From: an uncultured beta proteobacterium
GTDB lineage: Bacteria; Pseudomonadota; Gammaproteobacteria; Burkholderiales; Burkholderiaceae_C
Direction: 5' to 3'
Length of the DNA: 5,524 nt
Assembly (NCBI GenBank): GCA_903834645.1
Contig: CAILKA010000679.1
Location: forward strand, 1 to 5,524
Of the stretch, positions 1-5,524 are shown in pieces. Both the position numbers and the translations under genes were made by a program. Every line of letters begins with the position of its first letter. The stretch's first letter is position 1. The notes under the pieces were generated by a model. It saw only the letters and a list, made by a program, of their open reading frames with translations, made no database searches and was not told where the DNA came from.

Positions 1-61
1 CGTGCAGATCGCGCCGGATCGCGACGAACTCCGCGGCGCTGCCTTCGATGTCGGCGATCAC
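1..61 (-). CDS. M20-family amidohydrolase/peptidase, N-terminal fragment (runs off left edge)
   Basis: Only the first 20 codons are in the window. From a GTG start at 61..59 the frame gives an acidic, alanine-rich beginning followed by FVAIRRDLH. This resembles the N-terminal signature of M20 aminoacylase/hippurate-hydrolase-like enzymes (F..IRRDLHAHPE), which hydrolyse N-acyl amino acids or similar amides with a di-metal centre. None of the metal ligands lie in the visible part. The GTG overlaps the TGA of the upstream deacetylase-like gene as GTGA, a typical translational-coupling junction. A strong GGAGG lies 6 nt upstream (72..68), which supports this start. The family call rests on a short motif plus context, so it is moderate; the existence of a coupled gene here is more secure. 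Confidence 0.62.
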   Translation of the reverse strand, partial: MIADIEGSAAEFVAIRRDLH

Positions 62-1107
62 CTTGCCCCTCCCTCGAAGCCCGCCACCACGTTGGCAACA
101 TTGGCCCCCAGCACCTCGAGCGCGTAGCCACCTTCCAGCACGAAGAGCGTCGGCAGCCCAAGGGCGGCCAACCGCCTGCCCACATCCCCGTAGTGGCCGC
201 TGTCCAGGGTGAAGGTGCCCGAGGGGTCGTCCCGGTGCGTGTCCACCCCCAGCGACACCACCAGGGCGTGCGGGGTGAAGGAAGCGATGCGCCGGCAGCA
301 GACCTCCAGCGCCTCGCGCCAGGCCGGCCAGTTGCTGCCGGCCGGAAGCGGGCAATTGAGGTTGAAACCTGCACCTTCGCCCGCGCCTGTCTCATCGGCG
401 TAGCCCACGAAATACGGGTAGTCCTGAAGCGGATCGGCGTGCACGGAACACACCAGGACATCGGCCCGCTCGTAGAAGATCTCCTGCGTGCCATTGCCGT
501 GGTGGTAATCGATGTCCAGCACGGCCACGCGTGGCATGCCAGCATCGATGAAGGCCTGGGCGGCTATGGCTGCGTTGTTGAGGTAGCAGTAGCCTGCCAG
601 GCGTGCCGCGCCGGCGTGGTGTCCGGGGGGGCGGCACAGCGCCAGCGCCGAGTGTGCGCCTTCACCGATCGCCTGCTGCGCCGTCAGCGCCACCTGGGCC
701 GACTCGTATGCAGCCGCCCAGGTGCCGGCCATCAGCGGAGCGATGGCGTCGCCCGCGTACCAGCCGAGTTGCGCCACCACCGAATCCGGGAGACGGGCCG
801 CCTTGGCGCCCGAGAGGTTCCCAGGTGGCGGCCAAAACTGTGGCAAGGCCACCTCGGCTGAGCGCGCACGCGGCCAGCGATCCCAGGCCGACTGCAGAAA
901 ACTCAGGTAGTCGGCCCGGTGAACCCGGGAAATGGGAGCCAGGCCCGCGTCACCCGCCTTCCTGAACGCATGCGGCCCCTGGCTGCGCAGGGCATCGAGT
1001 GCCAGGTCCACACGCGCGGCCGCGTCGAAGTGGGGCGGTTGTCCCGCGCGCGCCATGGCAGCAGGCGGATCGTGCAGGCCGTGCGCGGTTCCGTGGACGA
1101 TCAGCAT
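58..1107 (-). CDS. Histone deacetylase / acetylpolyamine amidohydrolase family protein
   Basis: A 349-residue zinc-dependent deacetylase of the arginase-deacetylase fold, close to the roughly 340-residue length of bacterial acetylpolyamine amidohydrolases. It should remove acyl groups from amines such as acetylated polyamines or lysine-like groups, in the cytoplasm; no signal peptide is seen. The full active site is visible: RPPGHHA (159-165) with the catalytic His pair 163/164, GYCYLNN (172-178), DIDYHHGNGTQ (198-208) with zinc ligands Asp200 and His202, LGVDTHRDDP (286-295) with zinc ligand Asp289, and EGGY (325-328) with the transition-state Tyr328. The stretch LGWYAGDAIAP...GTW (114-130) resembles the region before the active site in acetylpolyamine amidohydrolases. 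ATG at 1107..1105 has GGGAG 9 nt upstream (1121..1117). It lies 21 bp after the flavoprotein gene and overlaps the next gene by 4 bp. Family is secure; the true substrate is not known. Confidence 0.93.
   Translation of the reverse strand: MLIVHGTAHGLHDPPAAMARAGQPPHFDAAARVDLALDALRSQGPHAFRKAGDAGLAPISRVHRADYLSFLQSAWDRWPRARSAEVALPQFWPPPGNLSGAKAARLPDSVVAQLGWYAGDAIAPLMAGTWAAAYESAQVALTAQQAIGEGAHSALALCRPPGHHAGAARLAGYCYLNNAAIAAQAFIDAGMPRVAVLDIDYHHGNGTQEIFYERADVLVCSVHADPLQDYPYFVGYADETGAGEGAGFNLNCPLPAGSNWPAWREALEVCCRRIASFTPHALVVSLGVDTHRDDPSGTFTLDSGHYGDVGRRLAALGLPTLFVLEGGYALEVLGANVANVVAGFEGGAR
66..73 (-). promoter_or_regulatory. Strong ribosome binding site for the M20-like gene
   Basis: The minus strand reads GGGAGGGG here, inside the last codons of the upstream deacetylase-like gene. 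Its GGAGG core sits 6 nt before the GTG at 61..59. It is the strongest Shine-Dalgarno match in the window and decides the GTG start of the truncated gene. Confidence 0.6.
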
Positions 1108-1128
1108 GGACTCCAGCTCCCGGACGGC

Positions 1129-2829
1129 TCAGGCTGTGGACAGCCTCAGCACAGCATGCCGAGCCGCGATGTGACCGAAGACCATCGCAGGCCCCAAGGT
1201 AATGCCTGCACCGGGATAGGTGCCGCCCATGAAGCTGGCCGCATCGTTGCCGGCCACATACAGACCCTCGATGGGCCGCGATTGAGCGTCCAGTGCCCGC
1301 GCGTGCGCGTCCGTGCGCAAGCCGACGAAGCTGCCGATGTCGCCCGGCACCACCTTCACGGCATAGAAGGGTGCCGCCTCGATGGGCGCCACGCAGGGAT
1401 TGGGGCCGTGGCCGCGGCTGCCATTGAAGCGTTCGTAGACATCGGCCCCCTTGCTGAACTCCTCATCGATGCCGCGGCCCGCGCCCGCGTTGAGCCGAGC
1501 CACGGTTTGCCGCAGGCCGGCCGCATCGATGCCGCAGGCCTGGGCCAGCTCCTCGAGCGAGCCACCCTGCTTGAGGTAGCCGCTGCGAATGAAGGACCCG
1601 ATGGGCGAGGGCCACGGCGGCACCCGGCCGATGCCGAACTCCCGGATGCCGCGGCTGTCGCAGACGATCCAGCTGCAGACCTCGGCATCGTCTGCGCAGG
1701 CATCGATCATGGCGGGCACGAAGTCGTGGTACGAGAGCGCCTCGCTGATGAAGCGGCGCCCACGCCGATCCACAGCGATGTAGCCCGCCTTGCCGCGATC
1801 GTTGTAGTGCGGGAAGGGCACTTCGCTGCCGTCGGGCTGCGGCACCAGCGACATCGGGGTCCAGGCCGCCGGGTGGTGCTGCGCGTCCTTCAGCGCGGCG
1901 CCCGCGGCCTGTGCAAGCTGCAATCCATCACCCGTGTTGCCCGCCGGCGCCGCCGTGCGGTGGTTCTTGCCCGCACCCACATGGGCGTAGTAGCGCGCGC
2001 GCAGGGCCGGGTTGGCCGGAAAACCCCCGCATGCGAGTACGACCCCGGCGCGGGCCCGGATCTCCTGCGGCCCATCGGGCCCCTGCACCAGAGCGCCGCT
2101 GACACGCTCGCCATCGAGCAGCAGTTGCCGAACGCCTGTGTTCAGCCGCAGATCGACGCCGCGCTCGAAGGCGCTCAGGGCGAGCATGCCGATCAAGGCG
2201 TTTCCGTTGGACAGCCGGGTGCTGCGCGGGTAGCCGCTGAGGCGGTCTTTCACGTAGCGCAGGACCCGGCGCACCACGACGGCGCGGCTGCGCCAGGACT
2301 TGCTCATGCCGTAGTAGTGCAGCAGGTCCTCGCGGCCCACCATCATCCCGCCGAAGATCGTGGTGGTCGCCAGGGGCGGGCGAAGTTGACGCAGCCGCGG
2401 GCCCAGGCGCCTGGCGTCGAACGGGTTGGCACCCAGCGAGCGGCCGCCCGGGGAGGCACCGGCCACCCCCTGGTGGTAATCGGGCCACAGCGGCGAGAGG
2501 TGGTAGCTGACGTGCGTGTGGTCCTCGAACCAGGCAAAGATCTCCGCCGCCTCGCGCACGTAGGCCTCGGCCTTGGCTTCGTCGAGGAAGGGAGCACCCT
2601 CGCCGCGCAGGTAGTTCAGTGCCGCCTCGGCGTCGTCGACGATTCCCGCGGCGCGGGCCTGGCGACTGCCCGGGATCCACACCAGGCCCGCCGAGAAGCA
2701 GCTCGTGCCGCCGAACACGTCCGCCTTCTCGACCACGATGACCCGGGCTCCCCGGTGCGCCGCGGTCACGGCGGCCGCCAGGCCTGCGGCGCCTGACCCC
2801 GCCACCAGCACATCGCACTCAAGGTTCAT
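1129..2829 (-). CDS. FAD-dependent oxidoreductase, 3-ketosteroid-dehydrogenase-like
   Basis: A 566-residue flavoprotein of the FAD_binding_2 (fumarate reductase / 3-ketosteroid dehydrogenase) superfamily. The N-terminal dinucleotide fold has GSGAAG (11-16), Glu34 at the end of the second strand for the ribose, and GGTS (40-43). ACGGF is at 266-270, GNTGDG at 297-302, and the C-terminal FAD motif YVAGNDA...GGTYPGAG at 524-542. Four positions match the published active-site set of Rhodococcus 3-ketosteroid delta-1-dehydrogenase (Tyr119, Tyr318, Tyr487, Gly491): Tyr118 in PDYH, Tyr367 in EALSYHDF, Tyr538 and Gly542 in TYPGAG. It probably desaturates or reduces a C-C bond next to a carbonyl, but the substrate need not be a steroid. 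ATG at 2829..2827 has GGAG 9 nt upstream. The frame stays open another 225 codons upstream, but that overlaps the transporter gene and carries no flavoprotein sequence. No covalent-FAD or heme motif and no twin-arginine leader are seen, so it is cytoplasmic. Confidence 0.9.
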   Translation of the reverse strand: MNLECDVLVAGSGAAGLAAAVTAAHRGARVIVVEKADVFGGTSCFSAGLVWIPGSRQARAAGIVDDAEAALNYLRGEGAPFLDEAKAEAYVREAAEIFAWFEDHTHVSYHLSPLWPDYHQGVAGASPGGRSLGANPFDARRLGPRLRQLRPPLATTTIFGGMMVGREDLLHYYGMSKSWRSRAVVVRRVLRYVKDRLSGYPRSTRLSNGNALIGMLALSAFERGVDLRLNTGVRQLLLDGERVSGALVQGPDGPQEIRARAGVVLACGGFPANPALRARYYAHVGAGKNHRTAAPAGNTGDGLQLAQAAGAALKDAQHHPAAWTPMSLVPQPDGSEVPFPHYNDRGKAGYIAVDRRGRRFISEALSYHDFVPAMIDACADDAEVCSWIVCDSRGIREFGIGRVPPWPSPIGSFIRSGYLKQGGSLEELAQACGIDAAGLRQTVARLNAGAGRGIDEEFSKGADVYERFNGSRGHGPNPCVAPIEAAPFYAVKVVPGDIGSFVGLRTDAHARALDAQSRPIEGLYVAGNDAASFMGGTYPGAGITLGPAMVFGHIAARHAVLRLSTA

Positions 2830-2876
2830 CGTCACGCACTCCGGATGGAAAGGGTCTGTCTGTACGCGCGCCGCGC

Positions 2877-4238
2877 TCAACCGGGTAGCGGCGCATCGGT
2901 CAGCCGGGCCAGGCGTCGCCGCAGCAGCCACGCGCAGGCCAGGGTGGCCCATCCCGCGCTCAGCAGGACGATCAGCAAGCTGGCGGACAAGGCGTCTGCA
3001 CCGCCTCCGATCTGCTGGTTCAGCGCCGCCACCGAGGTCGGGCCCAGGCCCAGGCCGAAGCCGATCGACAGGCACAACGACAAGGCCGCGGCGATGCCCC
3101 GCGTGCGACCGCTGACCTGGTCTTGCAGCGTCGAGGCGCAGCCCACGTACGCTGCGTTGGCGGCCACCTGCCAGCAGGCGAAGGCCGCCACGGCGGCCCA
3201 GCCACCCGGCACCATCAGCAAGCAGGCTGAAAGCAGCATGGCCAGTGCGGCGCGCAGCACGATGTCGATGCGGCCGGTGCGCGGCGCGCGCTGGTGCGCG
3301 CGGTCGCAGAGCACGCCGCCCAGCCAGCCCCCGGCGACGCCGGCGATGAGCATGCAGGCCCCGAGAACGGAGCCCGCCTCGGCCACGCCGAACCCGTGGG
3401 TGCGTGTCAGCAGCGCGGTGGCCCAGATGCTGAAGCCGAAGTCGGCCAAGGCCACCGTGGCACCCGCCAGCATCACCAGCCCGATACGGTCGCGCAGGGC
3501 CCACAGTTCCTGTGCCCGGTTGCCCAGTTGATCAGCCACTGCCAGGTCACGTCGCTGCGGCTCGGGAAAAGCGAGGATCGCGGGCACCAGGACGAAGCCC
3601 GCAACGCCCATCAGCACCACCACCTGCCTCCAGGGTGCGAGTTCTCCCACCCAGGGCAAGCCGGCGTACTGACCGGCGGCGGCCGCCTCCAGCATCCGGC
3701 CACCGGCCGCGAAGGCCAGCGCGCTGCCCAGCGTCGCGCCGAAAAAGGAGACGGCGATCGCACGGCCGCGCCTGTCAGGGCGAAAGTAGTCGCACAGCAT
3801 CGAGACGCTGGCCGGGCCCAGCGTGGCCTCGCCCAGGCCCACCAGCGCGCGGCTGGCCAGCAGCCCGGTGAAGCTCGTGGACAAGCCGAAGAGCACCGTC
3901 CCCACCGTCCACACGGCCACCCCCAGCACGACCAGGTTGCGCCGGTGCACGCGGTCGGCCAGCAGCCCGCACACCAGCGAAGCAACGCCGTACAGCAGCG
4001 CGAAGGCCGTGCCCTGCAGCAGGCTGAACTGCAGGTCGCTGATGCCCATCTCGCGCTTGATGGGGTCGACCAGCACCGAGGGGACGTAGCGGTGCACGAA
4101 CGAAAACGTGGCCGCCACCAGCATCACCAGCACGAAGGCGTGCGCCACCGAAGCGCGGGGCCACGGCGGCTCCGCGGCGGCCGGCGCCAGGCCCGCCGCG
4201 GCCGCGGAGAAGGGCACCCGGTTTTCTGAAGTTTCCAT
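2877..4238 (-). CDS. MFS transporter (spinster-like / organic acid type)
   Basis: A 453-residue inner-membrane secondary transporter. A polar, Ala/Pro-rich tail of about 30 residues precedes roughly twelve hydrophobic segments, with a central cytoplasmic loop near 225-250, as in the major facilitator superfamily. The signature motifs are GLLADRVHRRN (91-101, motif A in the loop between helices 2 and 3), RALVGLGEA (130-138, helix 4), YFRPDRRGRA (151-160) and a second-half copy of motif A, GGVLCDRAHQR (307-317). The R..VG.GEA pattern fits spinster-like and related carboxylate or aromatic-acid carriers. ATG at 4238..4236 is chosen. A TTG 13 codons further upstream (4277..4275) would place the N-terminus across the intergenic inverted repeat and is unlikely. 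No clear Shine-Dalgarno precedes the ATG. It is first in a leftward operon with the flavoprotein and deacetylase and is divergent from the M81 gene, so it probably imports or exports the compound those enzymes handle. The substrate cannot be told from sequence. Confidence 0.9.
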   Translation of the reverse strand: METSENRVPFSAAAAGLAPAAAEPPWPRASVAHAFVLVMLVAATFSFVHRYVPSVLVDPIKREMGISDLQFSLLQGTAFALLYGVASLVCGLLADRVHRRNLVVLGVAVWTVGTVLFGLSTSFTGLLASRALVGLGEATLGPASVSMLCDYFRPDRRGRAIAVSFFGATLGSALAFAAGGRMLEAAAAGQYAGLPWVGELAPWRQVVVLMGVAGFVLVPAILAFPEPQRRDLAVADQLGNRAQELWALRDRIGLVMLAGATVALADFGFSIWATALLTRTHGFGVAEAGSVLGACMLIAGVAGGWLGGVLCDRAHQRAPRTGRIDIVLRAALAMLLSACLLMVPGGWAAVAAFACWQVAANAAYVGCASTLQDQVSGRTRGIAAALSLCLSIGFGLGLGPTSVAALNQQIGGGADALSASLLIVLLSAGWATLACAWLLRRRLARLTDAPLPG

Positions 4239-4316
4239 TTTGGCAAATAGCTTGACACATCGAAAAAGGTTGGTCAAGCTTCCCTCTGCGCTGAACCCGG
4301 CGCGCCGCCATCGCCG
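4239..4316. promoter_or_regulatory. Divergent promoter region between MFS operon and M81 gene
   Basis: This 78-bp gap separates two divergently transcribed genes, so both promoters must lie here or slightly inside the genes. Its left part is clearly more A/T-rich than the surrounding coding DNA. TTGACA, a perfect -35 hexamer, occurs on the plus strand at 4252-4257 and TTGACC on the minus strand at 4277..4272. Neither has a convincing -10 box at 16-18 bp: the hexamer at 17 bp is CAAGCT on both strands. Sigma-70 promoters are therefore possible but not proved. Confidence 0.55.
4249..4280. promoter_or_regulatory. Perfect inverted repeat, candidate operator
   Basis: AGCTTGAC at 4249-4256 is repeated as its exact reverse complement GTCAAGCT at 4273-4280, with 16 bp between and 24 bp from arm start to arm start, about two helical turns plus a little. 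Each arm contains the TTGAC of a possible -35 box, so a bound protein would cover both divergent promoters. The long A-rich spacer and position between promoters argue for a two-half-site operator rather than an RNA hairpin terminator. No regulator gene is in the window, so the binding protein is unknown. Confidence 0.5.
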
Positions 4317-5524
4317 ATGAAACTCTTCCTGGCCGGCCTGCTGGCAGAGAACAACTCCTACGTGCCGATCCCCACCGGGCTGGGGGCCTTCGAGGCCGAG
4401 GGCATCCGTCGAGGCCCGGCCAGCGGCGTGGACCCGGGCGGCTACCTGGGCGCGATCGAGGCCGCGCGCCGGGCCGCCGCCTCACGCGGTTGGGAGATCT
4501 GCGAGGGCCTGTTTGCAGCAGCCGTGCCCCTGGGCCCCGTTCGGCAACCGGTGTACGAACAGTTGCGCGATGAACTGCTGGACGACCTGCGCGCAGCGCT
4601 TCCCGTGCACGCCGTGATGCTGATGCTTCACGGCGCGATGACCGCCGAGGCGTGCCTGGACTGCGAGGGCGATCTGCTCGAGCGCGCGCGCAGCATCGTG
4701 GGGCCGGGAGTGCCCATCGGGGTCGAACTGGATCTGCATGCGAATGTCTCGCGGCGCATGTTGCAGCACGCCACGCTCATGGTGGCCTACAAGGCCTACC
4801 CGCACACCGACATCGAGGAGCGGGCGGCCGAGGTGGTGCGGCTGACGCTCGACGCGGCGGAAGGTCGGATTCGCCCGGTCACCGCCGTCTGGGACTGCCG
4901 CATGGCCGGAAGCTGGCCGACCACGCGCGAGCCCCTGAAGAGCTTCGTTGAGCACATGCAGGCCCTCGAGGGCCGCCAGGGCGTGCTCTCCGTCTCGCAC
5001 GCTCACGGCTACGAGTTTGGAGACGTGCCCGAGTCGGGGGCGCGTATCTGGGCGATTGCCGATGGCGACGAGGCTTTGGCCGCACGCGTGGCGGCGGATC
5101 TCGGGCGCCGCATCTGGGCGCTGCGCCATGCGCTGCAACAGCCGCCTCTCGACATGACGGCCGCCATGCGGCACCTCGCGCAGTTGCCCCCCTTGCCCGG
5201 GTCGGGCCCCGTCATCGTGGCCGACACCGCGGACAACCCTGGCGGCGGCGCGCGCGGCGACAGCAGTTTCGCGCTGCAGGCCGTGCTGGCACAGGGCCTG
5301 CGCAACGTGGCCATTGGTGGCCTGTGGGATCCGGGTGCCGTGCAGCTGTGCTTCGAGGCAGGCCTGGGATCGACGCTGCAATTGCGGGTGGCGGGCAAGT
5401 CCGGGCCCACTTCGGGCAGTCCGATCGACTTGCGCGTCACCGTCCAGGCGCTGGCCGAGGACCATGGGCAGACCGCCTTCGGCAGCCGGATCCCGCTTGG
5501 GCCCTCGGCCTGGGTGAGCACGGC
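4317..5524 (+). CDS. M81-family metallopeptidase, MlrC-like (C-terminus beyond right edge)
   Basis: The frame is open from ATG 4317 to the window end: 402 codons plus two bases. M81 proteins are usually near 490-500 residues, so about 90 are missing. The founding member, MlrC, is a zinc enzyme that cleaves linear microcystin peptides; most relatives have unknown amide substrates. Family landmarks are the N-terminal AENNSYVPIPTG (10-21), LHGAM (104-108), GDLLER (118-123), LDLHAN (138-143), YKAYPHTD (158-165) and DTADNPGGGARGDSS (303-317). Asp139, His141 and His163 look like the metal ligands; the 2- and 22-residue spacings fit those I recall for MlrC. No signal peptide is seen. An in-frame TAG at 4248-4250 with no ATG, GTG or TTG between leaves 4317 as the start, although no clear Shine-Dalgarno precedes it. 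The gene is divergent from the MFS operon and shares its control region, so it probably acts on the same compound. The family call is strong. Confidence 0.92.
   Translation, partial: MKLFLAGLLAENNSYVPIPTGLGAFEAEGIRRGPASGVDPGGYLGAIEAARRAAASRGWEICEGLFAAAVPLGPVRQPVYEQLRDELLDDLRAALPVHAVMLMLHGAMTAEACLDCEGDLLERARSIVGPGVPIGVELDLHANVSRRMLQHATLMVAYKAYPHTDIEERAAEVVRLTLDAAEGRIRPVTAVWDCRMAGSWPTTREPLKSFVEHMQALEGRQGVLSVSHAHGYEFGDVPESGARIWAIADGDEALAARVAADLGRRIWALRHALQQPPLDMTAAMRHLAQLPPLPGSGPVIVADTADNPGGGARGDSSFALQAVLAQGLRNVAIGGLWDPGAVQLCFEAGLGSTLQLRVAGKSGPTSGSPIDLRVTVQALAEDHGQTAFGSRIPLGPSAWVST

Noticed and set aside
919..2796. 625-codon open frame on the plus strand, opposite the flavoprotein gene
   Set aside because: It is antisense to a gene with clear family motifs, and its translation is low-complexity Arg/Ala/Gly/His-rich without a recognisable domain. 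Long mirror frames are expected in DNA with such GC-rich third positions.
2830..2876. Possible promoter or terminator between the MFS and flavoprotein genes
   Set aside because: I see no hairpin with a T-run and no paired -35/-10 boxes. Only the GGAG ribosome binding site of the flavoprotein gene stands out.
2830..3504. N-terminal extension of the flavoprotein frame (225 more codons), as a possible fusion
   Set aside because: It lies within the transporter gene in another frame and reads as Arg/Gly-rich shadow sequence. The FAD fold begins right after the ATG at 2829, which has its own ribosome binding site.
3294..4229. 311-codon plus-strand frame opposite the MFS gene
   Set aside because: Its composition is rich in His, Gln, Arg and Gly with no hydrophobic core or known motif. 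The opposite strand encodes an unambiguous transporter.
4239..4277. TTG start giving the MFS protein 13 extra residues
   Set aside because: It would start inside the right arm of the inverted repeat and leave little room for a promoter. The ATG at 4238 gives a normal-length protein.
4249..4280. Inverted repeat read as a rho-independent terminator
   Set aside because: The arms are separated by 16 bp, are not GC-rich, and lack a following T-run on either strand. They also lie upstream of both genes, not downstream.
4482..5465. 327-codon minus-strand frame opposite the M81 gene
   Set aside because: The plus-strand frame carries every M81 landmark and continues through the window end. The minus frame has no recognisable family signature.

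Overview
The window is GC-rich, with G or C at most third codon positions and long spurious antisense frames. Its proteins look like those of a betaproteobacterium of the Burkholderiales type; this assignment is inferred from composition and protein style, not from a marker gene. No RNA gene, mobile element, CRISPR array, prophage or plausible terminator is visible.

Layout: five genes fill almost the whole window around one 78-bp divergent intergenic region (4239-4316). Four genes run leftward on the minus strand in a tight array. They are an MFS transporter (2877-4238), a 3-ketosteroid-dehydrogenase-like flavoprotein (1129-2829), a histone-deacetylase/acetylpolyamine-amidohydrolase-family enzyme (58-1107) and the first 20 codons of what looks like an M20-family amidohydrolase (from 61 out of the window). 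The gaps are 47 bp, 21 bp and a 4-bp overlap, so one operon is likely. Rightward, an M81 (MlrC-like) metallopeptidase starts at 4317 and runs off the right edge with an open frame.

Working hypothesis (inference): this is a small-molecule uptake and catabolic locus. The MFS protein would move the substrate, the flavoprotein would oxidise it, and three metal-dependent hydrolase families (M81, HDAC/APAH, M20) would cut amide bonds. The substrate cannot be read from the sequence. The divergent intergenic region holds a perfect 8-bp inverted repeat (AGCTTGAC, 16-bp spacer, GTCAAGCT) that looks like an operator for co-regulating both sides. No regulator gene is in the window.
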